A DNA stretch of 64,000 nucleotides from Halorussus salilacus (GCF_024138125.1 NZ_CP099993.1:558001-622000); one strand, 5' to 3'. Positions 1 to 7,270 are shown, counted from the stretch's first letter. Numbers and translations: made by a program. The notes: generated from the sequence alone by a model not told the origin.

Positions 1-290
1 TCGCGCTCTCCCAGCAGACCGGCTACTCCGAGAACGAGATGTACGTCAACAACGTCAACGAGGGCGACCGCGTGCTCCTGCTCGACGACGTGCTCAGCAC
101 CGGCGGGACGATGAAGGCCATCACCGAGGCGCTCGAACACATCGGGGCCGACGTGGCCGACGTGCTCGCGGTCATCAAGAAGGAGGGGCCGAACGAACTC
201 GACGACACCGACTACGACGTGAAGACGCTCATCAACGTGGACGTGCAGGACGGCGAGGTCGTCATCGTCGACGAGGACGGCGACGGATAA
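1..290 (+). CDS. Purine phosphoribosyltransferase (HGPRT-like), C-terminal part
   Basis: The gene runs off the left edge; the reading frame enters at base 3 and leaves 95 visible residues. They include a PRPP-binding loop: a hydrophobic strand, two Asp residues, then STGGT. A conserved C-terminal beta region rich in Asp and Val follows. This arrangement fits the archaeal hypoxanthine/guanine phosphoribosyltransferase-like family, which salvages purine bases with PRPP in the cytoplasm. The substrate cannot be fixed because the N-terminal base-binding part is missing; an adenine- or xanthine-specific relative is possible. The stop codon is followed within 40 bp by the end of an unrelated AT-rich gene on the other strand. 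Confidence 0.85.
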   Translation, partial: ALSQQTGYSENEMYVNNVNEGDRVLLLDDVLSTGGTMKAITEALEHIGADVADVLAVIKKEGPNELDDTDYDVKTLINVDVQDGEVVIVDEDGDG

Positions 291-327
291 GAGCTACTTT
301 CCATTATTGGTCATTCAGCAACGGGTC

Positions 328-951
328 TTATTCCTCAGACCGTTGCCACACCATGACAGCCCGTGTCCCTTGAATAGATAGGTAGAGGATGATGAGTCCA
401 AATATAAGGATAATCGTTTGCTCTAACGCGGAGAAAGAGGAAAGTTGGGTATCAGACCAAAAATAGAGTGAAACTGAATACTGTATAAAAACGACAAAAA
501 TTAGCCCTGCACGTGATATATCTCGTGCAAGAGCATCGAATGTTCTACGAATCTCGTCATATGAATCTACTAGCGACGAAATGTTCATTGAGAATGTAAA
601 TAAGACGGCAGTCCCCAATACTAAACCCACTGGTTGAATCTGAATTGACCACGTTGCAAGAGAAAGCAAGGCCAGAAACGCTCCGACATGGAAAGCGATA
701 ACAGCCGAATTATTCTTTTTCAATGCATCAGCTAAGTAGTATCCTGTTCCTAGCCCAATTAGTGCAATTCGTACCGGAGTCACAATCTCCTCCCCAACAA
801 CAGCTAATCCAATTGATGACTGCATTCCTCGGTTCAAAACAACCAGAAATAGAATTAGTGCTACACCAGCGACAAATGCTGGCAGATGATACTGTTGAAG
901 GGTAAGAAGAACTCCAGACTCCGTATCCATGTTCGCTTCATCAGTTTCCAT
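328..951 (-). CDS. AT-rich orphan polytopic membrane protein
   Basis: I do not recognise this 207-residue protein. About six hydrophobic segments can be seen (roughly residues 22-41, 57-75, 82-101, 105-125, 147-165 and 178-198), with a short acidic N-terminus and a basic loop near residues 130-145. Codon use is strikingly AT-rich (many AAA, AAT, TTA and ATA codons) against neighbours that use almost only G or C at the third position, so the gene was probably acquired from a lower-GC donor. A TATA-like box 25-30 nt upstream puts transcription start close to the first ATG, which supports this start; Met8 is an alternative. It lies between a housekeeping gene and a tRNA, a common place for acquired genes. 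No function is assigned. Confidence 0.75.
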   Translation of the reverse strand: METDEANMDTESGVLLTLQQYHLPAFVAGVALILFLVVLNRGMQSSIGLAVVGEEIVTPVRIALIGLGTGYYLADALKKNNSAVIAFHVGAFLALLSLATWSIQIQPVGLVLGTAVLFTFSMNISSLVDSYDEIRRTFDALARDISRAGLIFVVFIQYSVSLYFWSDTQLSSFSALEQTIILIFGLIILYLSIQGTRAVMVWQRSEE

Positions 952-975
952 ACATCTGACGGAGCGTATATGAAC

Positions 976-984
976 TTAAATATA
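976..984 (-). promoter_or_regulatory. TATA box of the 328-951 gene
   Basis: A run of T and A (TATATTTAA on the minus strand) ends 25 nt from the ATG at 951. This is the haloarchaeal TATA-to-start spacing and implies a leaderless transcript. Confidence 0.6.
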
Positions 985-1383
985 CTTCGCTAAGTAAGGA
1001 ATCCGATTTTCAGAAGCCGATTCGGTTCAGGCGTCCCCGCGAGCGACCGCGCCGCGGGCCGACGCGAGCGCGTCCGTCGCGGGCGCGGGAAGCGCGTTCG
1101 AGTTTGTTCGCGAGGGTCGTCACGCCCGTGAGGCCGAGCGAAGCGAAGCCGAACGGGCGTGACGGGAGTGAGCAGACCGCTGGTCTGCGAACATCGAAAG
1201 CCCCGACGCGTCTTTCGGAATTCGAACCGAAGCAAGACATTCCGGGCGTGCGGCGCTTCGCTCGCGGTTGCACCGCTCGCATTCCCGAGGCGCGTTGCGC
1301 CTCGCTCTCGCCGTTCCGGGCTGTGACTTGCAGGGTTCGAACCCTCACGCCCGCTGTTGCGACTCGCTCCGCTCGTCGGACAG
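985..1383. other. Gene-free spacer rich in inverted repeats next to tRNA-Arg
   Basis: No convincing gene is present. The stretch holds several perfect inverted repeats: 12-bp arms at 1118-1129/1153-1164, 7-bp arms at 1172-1178/1182-1188 and 8-bp arms at 1286-1293/1297-1304. It also holds a second copy of the 13-base sequence GGGCGTGACGGGA (1156-1168) found at the 3-prime end of the tRNA gene (1385-1397), and an inverted T-arm-like stretch near 1329-1354. Long open frames here are GC-driven shadows with no start or codon signal. Confidence 0.6.
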
Positions 1384-1456
1384 CGGGCGTGACGGGATTC
1401 GAACCCGCGATCAGGAGGTTAGGAACCTCCTGCCCTATCCACTAGGCCACACGCCC
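1384..1456 (-). tRNA. tRNA-Arg (anticodon CCT)
   Basis: The minus strand folds as a 73-nt tRNA. The acceptor stem GGGCGTG pairs with CACGCCC and the discriminator is G. The D-stem is GCCT/GGGC, the anticodon arm has a GGAGG/CCTCC stem with loop TTCCTAA giving anticodon CCT, and the T-arm loop is TTCGAAT. There is no intron and no encoded CCA. It starts 13 nt downstream of the tatA stop codon, with a T-run between them, and a TATA-like stretch lies near 1473-1480 inside the end of tatA. It reads AGG codons. Confidence 0.95.
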
Positions 1457-1469
1457 CACAAAAAACGAG

Positions 1470-1763
1470 TTATTCGGTGCTCGTCTCGGTTTCGGTCTCG
1501 GAGTCGGTGGCCGAGTCCGTGGAAGCCTCACCGATGGGCTCGGAGTCGGTGTCAGTGTCGGCGTCGAGGTCCGGGTCCTGCATCTCCTGGAGCTCCTGCT
1601 CGACTTCCTGGCGGCCCTTCTTGAACTCGCCCATGGCCTCGCCGGTCGAGCGGGCGAGCTTGGGAATCTTGTTCGCGCCGAACAGCAGGACGGCGATGAG
1701 GAGTATCACCATCATCTCCATCCCGCCCGGGATTGGTCCGAATAGTGGGATCATCTCTACCAT
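1470..1763 (-). CDS. tatA: Twin-arginine translocase subunit TatA/E
   Basis: A 97-residue protein with the TatA plan: a short N-terminus, one membrane helix (about residues 15-32) ending in FG, then an amphipathic helix containing the conserved PKLARSTGEAMGEFKKG stretch, and a long acidic Asp/Glu/Thr/Ser tail. TatA forms the ring of the Tat pore that exports folded proteins. Haloarchaea send most secreted proteins through Tat, and this window has several Tat clients (halocyanin, Rieske). The start is the first ATG, with no upstream candidate before the divergent HD gene. The acidic tail is longer than in bacteria, as usual for salt-in proteins. TatE-like paralogues cannot be separated by sequence alone. 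Confidence 0.92.
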   Translation of the reverse strand: MVEMIPLFGPIPGGMEMMVILLIAVLLFGANKIPKLARSTGEAMGEFKKGRQEVEQELQEMQDPDLDADTDTDSEPIGEASTDSATDSETETETSTE

Positions 1764-1925
1764 CTCTACGTGAGGATAGCTGATTCTAAATTATAGGCTT
1801 TTTGCTCGCTGCCGACCCGAGGAACCGGCTCCGAACGCGTTCCCGGTCGGCCGAGAAACCCGAGTGACCACCAGCGGACACTGCGCGGCCGAGGGCTTTT
1901 TCCTCTGGGCGACGAGGGAGACCAT

Positions 1926-2747
1926 ATGAGCGAGACGCAGGAATCCGACGAGGGCCGCCGAACCTACGACCCCGACGCAGACCACGCCTTCCCCGACGAC
2001 CGACTCAACGAGGTGCTGGCGTCCGTCGACGAGGACCCCGAGATTCAGACCTACCTCGACGCCCAGAACGTCAACCCCGTCACCCGGAAGGGGTACAACG
2101 ACCACGGGAGCAAGCACATCGAAATCGTCCGCGACCGGGCGCTCACCCTCTACGACCTGCTCAAGGAGGGCGGCGTCGAGTTCAACGGCGCGGCCGACCA
2201 AGGACTCGACGAGGCCGACGAGAGCGTCATCGTCGCGCTGGCGGCGACCATCCACGACATCGGCCACGTCGTCCACCGCGACGACCACGCCTACTGGTCG
2301 ATTCCGCTCGCCGCCGACCTCCTCGACCGAATCCTCCCGGAGTTCGACTTCTACGACCGCAAGGACGCGGTCCGGGTGAAGGGCGAGGTCCTCCACGCCA
2401 TCCTGTGTCACCACACCGAGGAGGACCCCCTCACGACCGAGGCGGGCGTGGTCCGTGTCGCCGACGCGCTCGACATGGAGGAGGGCCGCTCGCGCATCCC
2501 CTACGAGCAGGGCGGCCGGGGCATCAACACCGTGTCGAGTCAGGCCATCCGGCGGGTCTCGCTGATGTCCGGCGACGCGGTGCCGGTCCTCGTGGAGATA
2601 GAGATGCTGAACGCCGCGGGGGTCTTCCAGGTCGACAACCTCCTGAAGGCGAAGCTCCGGGACTCGGGACTGGAAGACGACATCCGCATCGTCGCCGTGA
2701 ACATCCGCGAGGACGACAATCAGCTCGTCGAGCGCGTCGAGCTGTAG
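1926..2747 (+). CDS. HD-domain metal-dependent phosphohydrolase
   Basis: A 273-residue protein of the HD superfamily. Metal ligands are visible in order: H60/H64 in a GYNDHGSKHIE stretch, the HD pair H110-D111 in AATIHDIGH, further His at 114, 117 and 121, the HH pair 162-163, and D180 in VRVADALD. The last 80 residues form an alpha/beta tail rich in Asp/Glu. The family hydrolyses phosphate esters of nucleotides or related molecules; the substrate here is unknown. The ATG follows a short upstream region divergent from tatA. It stands alone, with a convergent glycosyltransferase gene ending 27 bp downstream. Confidence 0.85.
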   Translation: MSETQESDEGRRTYDPDADHAFPDDRLNEVLASVDEDPEIQTYLDAQNVNPVTRKGYNDHGSKHIEIVRDRALTLYDLLKEGGVEFNGAADQGLDEADESVIVALAATIHDIGHVVHRDDHAYWSIPLAADLLDRILPEFDFYDRKDAVRVKGEVLHAILCHHTEEDPLTTEAGVVRVADALDMEEGRSRIPYEQGGRGINTVSSQAIRRVSLMSGDAVPVLVEIEMLNAAGVFQVDNLLKAKLRDSGLEDDIRIVAVNIREDDNQLVERVEL

Positions 2748-2774
2748 CGTCGCGCGGCCACCCGGAGGAGAGTC

Positions 2775-3887
2775 TCAGCTCACGCGGTCGTACACGTCGC
2801 GCAGTCGCTCGACCGCGCGCTCGACGCTGATCGCCTCGCGGCTGGCCAGACACGTCCCGCGGAGGTCCTCGCGCTCGTCGAGGGTGCGCGAGATGGCGTC
2901 CCGGAAGTCGGCGATGTCGCCGCTCTCGTAGTGGTAGCCGGTCGCCCCGTCCTCGACGGTGTCGGCGAGCGCGCCCGCGTTCGCGCCGACGACCGGCGTC
3001 CCGCAGGCGTTGGCTTCGAGCGCGACCAGCCCCTGAGTCTCGACCGGGCTCGGGAACGCGAAGGCGTCGAGCGCCGAGTAGAACGCGGGCAGTTCCTCGC
3101 GGTCCAGAAATCCGAGGAAGCGGGCGTCGGCCCCCTGCTTGTCGGCCTGTCGTTCGAGGTCCTCGCGCGCGGGGCCGTCGCCGCCGAACACGACGGTCAC
3201 GTCCATCTTCGATGCGGCCGCGACGAGCTCCGAGAGGCGCTTCTCGTAGCCGTGTCTGCCGGTGTAGCCGACGAGGGGTCGCTCGCCCGCGAGGTCGTGG
3301 CGGTCGAGGAACGCCTCGACCGCCTCCGGGTCGGCCGGACTGAATCGCTCGACGTCGACCCCGTTGGGGACGACCTCGACCGGGGTGTCGACGCCGACCT
3401 CCCCGTGGACGTGGTCGCGGGTCGCCGCGCTGGGCGTGAGGACCGCGTCGGCGCGCCCGAAGAACCACCGCTCGTAGGTCTCGCAGACCCGACCGACCGC
3501 GGCCGCGACCGCGTCGGTCGGCGAGATGTAGTCGGCGTACTCGCTGGTGGGCGTGTGATAGGAGGCCACGAACGGGAGGTCGCGGCTCCGCGCGAGCCGA
3601 AGCCCCCCGAGACCGATGCTGAAGGGGGTGTGGGCGTGGACGACCTCCGCGTTCCGGACGGCCTTCGGCACCTTCGGCGTGCCGAGGCGGAAGCCGTCGT
3701 AGAAGGGAAACGGCAGGCTTCCGACGGGGTGCTCGCCGCTCCCGGACTCGTGGCCGTCGGACGCGGGATACACCACGTCCATCCGGCCGCCCGACCGTTC
3801 CCAGCGGTCGCGCCACGACTGAACGGTGTACGTGACGCCGTTGACGGTGGGGAGGTACGTGTCGGTGAACGCGGCGACCCGTTGCAT
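2775..3887 (-). CDS. GT4-family glycosyltransferase 1
   Basis: A 370-residue GT-B fold retaining glycosyltransferase. The N-terminal domain opens with a Rossmann strand and the FTDTYLPTVNGV motif typical of GT4 enzymes, followed by a HAHTPFSIG motif. The C-terminal nucleotide-sugar domain has the E-x7-E region (PVETQGLVALEANACGTPVV) and ends with VERAVERLRDVYDRVS. It transfers a sugar from a nucleotide or other activated donor, probably to a membrane lipid; glycolipid synthesis is an inference from relatives of this type. It has its own TATA box 25-30 nt upstream and lies downstream of a second glycosyltransferase in the same direction, separated by a strong inverted repeat. Confidence 0.88.
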   Translation of the reverse strand: MQRVAAFTDTYLPTVNGVTYTVQSWRDRWERSGGRMDVVYPASDGHESGSGEHPVGSLPFPFYDGFRLGTPKVPKAVRNAEVVHAHTPFSIGLGGLRLARSRDLPFVASYHTPTSEYADYISPTDAVAAAVGRVCETYERWFFGRADAVLTPSAATRDHVHGEVGVDTPVEVVPNGVDVERFSPADPEAVEAFLDRHDLAGERPLVGYTGRHGYEKRLSELVAAASKMDVTVVFGGDGPAREDLERQADKQGADARFLGFLDREELPAFYSALDAFAFPSPVETQGLVALEANACGTPVVGANAGALADTVEDGATGYHYESGDIADFRDAISRTLDEREDLRGTCLASREAISVERAVERLRDVYDRVS

Positions 3888-3909
3888 TACTCGGTCTTTT
3901 GCAAAGCGA

Positions 3910-3917
3910 TACTTAAG
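3910..3917 (-). promoter_or_regulatory. TATA box of glycosyltransferase 1
   Basis: CTTAAGTA on the minus strand ends 23-28 nt before the ATG at 3887. The gene thus has a promoter separate from that of the upstream glycosyltransferase. Confidence 0.5.
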
Positions 3918-3939
3918 ACCTTATGAACTCGGGCCGACA

Positions 3940-3976
3940 GGCGACTCGCCCGACGCGGTGCGTCGGGCGAGTCGCC
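3940..3976. terminator. Perfect 17-bp inverted repeat after glycosyltransferase 2
   Basis: Arms of 17 bp (GGCGACTCGCCCGACGC and its complement) with a 3-nt loop lie 20 bp beyond the stop of the 3997-4995 gene and just upstream of the next promoter. It could end or attenuate transcription, but there is no T-run after it. Confidence 0.45.
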
Positions 3977-3996
3977 GGACGCTGGCCGTCGTCGGC

Positions 3997-4995
3997 TCAC
4001 GCGACCCGCCGGTACAGCGCTTCGAGGTCGTCGCCCACCGCGTCGAGTCGGAACTCCCGGCTCTTCTCCTCGGCCGCCCGACCGATGCGGTCGCGGCGGT
4101 CCTCGTCCGTGAGACTCTCCAGTTCCGCCACGAACTCCTCGCTGGCCTTCAGACACTCCTCGCCGTCCTCCAGCCACCCGAACGTCGGGATGTCGCGCAC
4201 CACGGGGGGTTTCCCGCACGCCATGGCTTCGAGCAGGGCCATCCCCTCGTTCTCGTTCTTGGTCGGGAAGAAGAAGACGTCCCCGGCGGCGTACGCCCCG
4301 CGGATGTCCTCGACGTAGCCCGTGAAGGTGCAGTTGTCGGGCGCGCTCTCGACCAGTTTCTTGGTGTTTCGACTCCGGAGCAGTCGGTCGAGGTCCCCGC
4401 CCGCAGGGTTGAGGTAGCCGAACCAGACGAAGTCGAGTTCGGGCATCCGGCGGGCGGTCTCGACGAACGACGCCAGTCCCTTGCGCTCGATGACGTGGCC
4501 GACGTTGAACACGACCGGCGGTTCGAGGTCGTATCTGTCGAGGTACTCCGCGCGGAGGTCCCCGTCGTCGACGCCCGCCAGCATCTCGGGGTCGAAGCCG
4601 TTGCTGATGACGGTCGTGGGCGCGTCGGCGTACTCCTCGATGACCCGGCGGTTGTACTCGGAGGGACAGACGAGGTGGTCGGCCAGCGAGTAGGCGTACC
4701 GGAGGTACGGCTTCATCGGCCTCGCCAGCAGGTTCGAGAACGCGAAGCTCTCGCGGAAGTCCTCGGCGGTCTGGTGGGTGTGGACGACCACGGGTACGCC
4801 CGCGCGGCGGGCCCGCTTGGCGTAGTAGATCGACTTCGGCCCCATGTTGTTGAGGTGGAGCAGGTCGGCGTCGAGGTCTGGGTCTGTGGTGTACTCGATG
4901 CCCCGGCGGTCGAGAATCTTGCGCTGGTTCTGCACCGACTGGTGGTGGCCGCCCGTGATGTACTCCTCCCACTCGAAGTAGTGGCTCACCTTCAT
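3997..4995 (-). CDS. GT4-family glycosyltransferase 2
   Basis: A 332-residue GT-B glycosyltransferase, somewhat short for the family. The N-terminus contains a SHYFEWEEYITGGHHQSV stretch typical of glucosyltransferase-like GT4 proteins. The middle has HTHQTAEDFRESF and the domain-linking VISNGFDPEM. The C-terminal donor domain carries the E-x7-E region ENEGMALLEAMACGKPPVV. It probably works with the neighbouring GT4 enzyme on the same glycolipid or glycan. The first ATG is the start; a gene for RNase P protein is transcribed divergently 239 bp away. Confidence 0.88.
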   Translation of the reverse strand: MKVSHYFEWEEYITGGHHQSVQNQRKILDRRGIEYTTDPDLDADLLHLNNMGPKSIYYAKRARRAGVPVVVHTHQTAEDFRESFAFSNLLARPMKPYLRYAYSLADHLVCPSEYNRRVIEEYADAPTTVISNGFDPEMLAGVDDGDLRAEYLDRYDLEPPVVFNVGHVIERKGLASFVETARRMPELDFVWFGYLNPAGGDLDRLLRSRNTKKLVESAPDNCTFTGYVEDIRGAYAAGDVFFFPTKNENEGMALLEAMACGKPPVVRDIPTFGWLEDGEECLKASEEFVAELESLTDEDRRDRIGRAAEEKSREFRLDAVGDDLEALYRRVA

Positions 4996-5077
4996 GGTCG
5001 TCCCCTGCCATCGTGTTCGAGGTAGTCGAGCGCGCTCACTACCGGCGCGGAGACGCGGCGCGGCCTAAATCCTACCG

Positions 5078-5108
5078 GAACGCGGTCGTCCGGAGGCCGA
5101 CCGCGTTC
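5078..5108. repeat. 11-bp inverted repeat in divergent promoter region
   Basis: GAACGCGGTCG and its complement, 9 nt apart, lie between the divergent glycosyltransferase 2 and rnp4 genes. It may be an operator or chance in GC-rich DNA. Confidence 0.35.
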
Positions 5109-5233
5109 TCCCGCTCGCCCGGAAACCAAAAACTATTTTAGGCGCTCGGAGAATTCCCCCCATGGGGCAACGCAGGATAACCTTCTATCCTTGTCCTGTC
5201 TCGCCCCGGAAACCCCCCCCCCCCCATTCCCAC

Positions 5234-5512
5234 ATGTCCATAGCCGAAGAGCGCATCGCTACCCTCGCCACGCTCGCCCGGCGGGCCGCGGCGTCGTGTC
5301 ACGACGACCGCGCCCGCGAGTACGTCCGACTCGCGCGTCGACTCGCCGAGCGCAACCGCCTCTCGCTCCCCCGCGATTTCAAGCGCTTCACCTGCGACGA
5401 CTGCGACAGCTACCTCCGACCCGGCAAGAACGCCCGGGTCCGACTGCAGGACGGCCACGTCGTCATCACCTGCGACTGCGGCGCGCAGTCGCGGTATCCC
5501 TACGACTCCTGA
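5234..5512 (+). CDS. rnp4: RNase P protein component 4 (Rpp21/Rpr2 family)
   Basis: The protein has 92 residues starting MSIAEERIAT, the usual length for archaeal Rpp21. The N-terminal half is a basic two-helix bundle (ARRAAASCHDDRAREYVRLA). The C-terminal half is a zinc ribbon with a CDDC pair and a CDC pair as ligands. The subunit binds Rpp29 and the specificity domain of RNase P RNA and helps trim tRNA 5-prime leaders. I chose the ATG at 5234 over an upstream one at 5162, which adds 24 Pro/Arg-rich residues crossed by a 13-base C tract. The CRM-domain gene follows, the usual haloarchaeal order. Confidence 0.9.
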   Translation: MSIAEERIATLATLARRAAASCHDDRAREYVRLARRLAERNRLSLPRDFKRFTCDDCDSYLRPGKNARVRLQDGHVVITCDCGAQSRYPYDS

Positions 5513-5587
5513 CCGCCGTCGCTGCGCGAGGAGCGCGTTCGTCGCCCCTTCACGCCTTTTAAGGCGCTCCGACGCCCAGAGTGGCGT

Positions 5588-5833
5588 ATGACCGACGAAG
5601 CACTCCGGAAGCAGGCCCACGACCTCGACGTGACCGTCTGGGTCGGCAAGGCCGGTATCGCCTCCGTCACCGACGAACTGCGCGACCAACTGCAGGACCG
5701 AAAGCTCGTGAAGGTGAAGTTCCTCCGGGCGGCCCGCGGGGGCACCACCACCGAGGAACTCGCCGACGACCTCGCCGACGAGGTCGGTGCCGACCTCGTG
5801 GAGACGCGCGGGAACACCGCGGTGTACCACTGA
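5588..5833 (+). CDS. YhbY/CRM-domain RNA-binding protein
   Basis: An 81-residue single CRM domain. The signature loop reads VWVGKAG in place of the more usual GKGG, followed by ELRDQLQDRKLVKVKF and a C-terminal GNTAVYH strand. CRM proteins bind structured RNA and bacterial YhbY associates with pre-50S ribosomes. The link to rnp4 (75 bp upstream, same strand) points to a role in RNA processing or ribosome assembly. The length is right for the minimal family. Confidence 0.88.
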   Translation: MTDEALRKQAHDLDVTVWVGKAGIASVTDELRDQLQDRKLVKVKFLRAARGGTTTEELADDLADEVGADLVETRGNTAVYH

Positions 5834-5890
5834 CGAACGACTTTCTCGACGTAGGTTTTTGTACGAAGGGGCGGCGAATCCGGGCCACCG

Positions 5891-6523
5891 ATGGCCGACG
5901 AGCAGTCCGAGTACGACGTGAGCACGCTTCGCGTCACTCGACGGGAAGCGAGAGCGGTTCTCGACCGACAGATAGAGGCGCTGAACGACATCGACGACAA
6001 GGCGGCCTACACCCTCCGACTCAACGTTCTCGTCCTCGGCGTCGTACTGACTGTCGCGTCGATACTGGCGAGTAGCGAGGCGACGCCGACCGCCGTTCGG
6101 GTGGTGAACGAGGTCGTCGCCGCAGGCGCAGTAGCGTCCGGGTTCTCGATGGTCGGAGCGGTCTGGGCGTACACCGGGACGTCGTATCGAACGGGAGTCG
6201 GACGTTCCGACGTTCGGACCGCGCTCGGTCGTCGACCGGCGGAAACCGAGTGGCTCGCTGTGTTATTGTACAGCTACACCATCTGGATGAAGCGAAACGA
6301 GCAGGCGAATCGACAGGACGGATTCGCGCTGTTCGTGAGTCATCTCTTCTTACTGTTGTCGATGGGTTACTACGCAGGCGGGGTAGTTTACGGTGTGTTC
6401 GTGGGCTCCGACGTTTGGCTCGCGGTATTGCTCGTCCTCGGTCACGCCCTCGTCACCTGTATCGTCCTCTTCGTGCCTCGGGTCGCGACCGGAATCCCGC
6501 TGATCGAGCGGTTCCGAGCGTAA
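5891..6523 (+). CDS. Four-helix membrane protein with N-terminal helical stalk
   Basis: I do not recognise this 210-residue protein for certain. Residues 1-45 are soluble and charged (a stretch resembling LDRQIEALNDIDDKAAYTLRLN), leading straight into a first membrane helix (about 46-65). A second helix follows at about 75-98, then a basic loop (100-140), and two more helices at about 143-165 and 172-195. The order helix - IDxKA - TM pair resembles small 2TM/4TM membrane effectors of nucleotide-signalling defence systems (PycTM/SLATT-like), but no cyclase or nuclease gene lies beside it. Its codon use has slightly more A/T than its neighbours. Confidence 0.7.
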   Translation: MADEQSEYDVSTLRVTRREARAVLDRQIEALNDIDDKAAYTLRLNVLVLGVVLTVASILASSEATPTAVRVVNEVVAAGAVASGFSMVGAVWAYTGTSYRTGVGRSDVRTALGRRPAETEWLAVLLYSYTIWMKRNEQANRQDGFALFVSHLFLLLSMGYYAGGVVYGVFVGSDVWLAVLLVLGHALVTCIVLFVPRVATGIPLIERFRA

Positions 6524-6567
6524 ATACCGACCGTAGACTTATCCCGGAAGCGGAACAAACGTGAGCC

Positions 6568-6684
6568 ATGGAGGACGAAGACGTGGAGAAGCCGGAACTG
6601 GTACAGGAGATCGGTGTTCTGGAGGGACAAGAGGTCTTCAAAGGTCCTCGTCTCCTCCCGCCTCTCGAAGGCTCCGAAGAATAA
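6568..6684 (+). CDS. Possible small acidic protein (38 aa)
   Basis: An ATG opens a 38-residue acidic frame (begins MEDEDVEKPELVQEIG, ends LEGSEE and TAA). A TATA-like GACTTATCC lies about 28 nt upstream, compatible with a leaderless message. The size is too small to judge by composition, and I know no family for it. Treat it as a candidate only. Confidence 0.3.
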   Translation: MEDEDVEKPELVQEIGVLEGQEVFKGPRLLPPLEGSEE

Positions 6685-6785
6685 TCGACATTCCCGCGCC
6701 TTTTCGCTCGGCCGACCGTCCTCCGGCCCACACCCCAATCCGCCGCGAGCGAAGCGAGCGGGCCGAGGAACTCTCGACCGAGCGA

Positions 6786-6812
6786 GAGCAGGGCGGCGAA
6801 GCCGCCCTGCTC
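6786..6812. repeat. Perfect 12-bp inverted repeat
   Basis: GAGCAGGGCGGC, a GAA loop, then the exact complement. It lies downstream of the SRP RNA (minus strand) and downstream of the small ORF (plus strand), so it could help end either transcript. Confidence 0.45.
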
Positions 6813-6863
6813 GACGCGAGGGAGGGGGTGATGCAGTGATATTGCTCAAACCGTTTGCCAGCG

Positions 6864-6896
6864 ACGAGTCCGAAAGCCGCAGGCTTTCGGACTCGT
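6864..6896 (-). terminator. Perfect 15-bp hairpin downstream of SRP RNA
   Basis: Arms ACGAGTCCGAAAGCC and complement with a 3-nt loop start about 42 nt past the mature 3-prime end of the 7S RNA. It may be a terminator or a processing signal. No T-run follows on the minus strand. Confidence 0.45.
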
Positions 6897-6937
6897 GAGT
6901 GCGGGAGAGAGGTGTCGCGTATGAAGTATGAGTGTGG

Positions 6938-7240
6938 ACGGGCCGGAGTTGCCCGGCGTTCCGTGTCGGGGAATCCCGGTCGCGTCCTCCACCCCGCGAC
7001 CCCACGAGCGACAGGTGTCCAGTGGTCCGCTGCTCGCTTCCGCGCCTGACGGATTGCCACCGGTAAACCCCGGCTGGAGCGCTCCTGCGAGCGCCCGCCG
7101 AGGACCGCTGTCCCCGTGGGACGAGGCTTCGAAGTCGGCTTCCGGGGCCCGGCACGGTCTGACCGGACGCCTCCGGGTTTCGGCCCCCGCTGAAGACCGT
7201 AGCGCGGGTGACGAGCAGGGCCTAACTGCCCGGCCTGAGT
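6938..7240 (-). ncRNA. ffs: Signal recognition particle 7S RNA
   Basis: About 303 nt on the minus strand, the usual size of haloarchaeal 7S RNA. The 5-prime end (CAGGCCGGGCAGTTAGGCCC) pairs with the 3-prime end (GCCGGGCAACTCCGGCC) to close helix 1/5. The SRP54-binding helix 8 lies near 7023-7065, with the asymmetric loop and GGAA tetraloop (TCAGGCGCGGAAGCGAGCAG). A long helix-6 arm (GGCGGGCGCTCGCAGGAGCGCTC) binds SRP19. The RNA scaffolds the particle that delivers nascent membrane proteins to the translocon. Ends are estimated from pairing; a TATA-like CTTAAG sits about 26 nt upstream. Confidence 0.9.
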
Positions 7241-7264
7241 CCATCTCCAACTCGGAGCCACGGA

Positions 7265-7270
7265 CTTAAG
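7265..7270 (-). promoter_or_regulatory. TATA box of the SRP RNA gene
   Basis: CTTAAG lies 25-30 nt upstream of the predicted 7S RNA start at about 7240 and just past the stop of the upstream membrane-protein gene. Confidence 0.5.

Larger units (their letters stand above)
6685..6937. other. Spacer with two strong hairpins downstream of SRP RNA
   Basis: No gene seen. It carries the two perfect hairpins listed separately (6786-6812 and 6864-6896) and GAGCGAAGCGAGCG-type GC repeats common in haloarchaeal spacers. Confidence 0.5.

Noticed and set aside
1244-1352. A second tRNA on the plus strand, possibly with an intron
   Set aside because: GGGCGTG and CACGCCC can pair and a GGGTTCGAACCC is present, but T-stem and anticodon arms do not form.
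5588-6075. A 164-residue Arg-rich protein overlapping the CRM gene
   Set aside because: Arg/Pro-rich shadow frame of the real 81-residue gene; no family resemblance.
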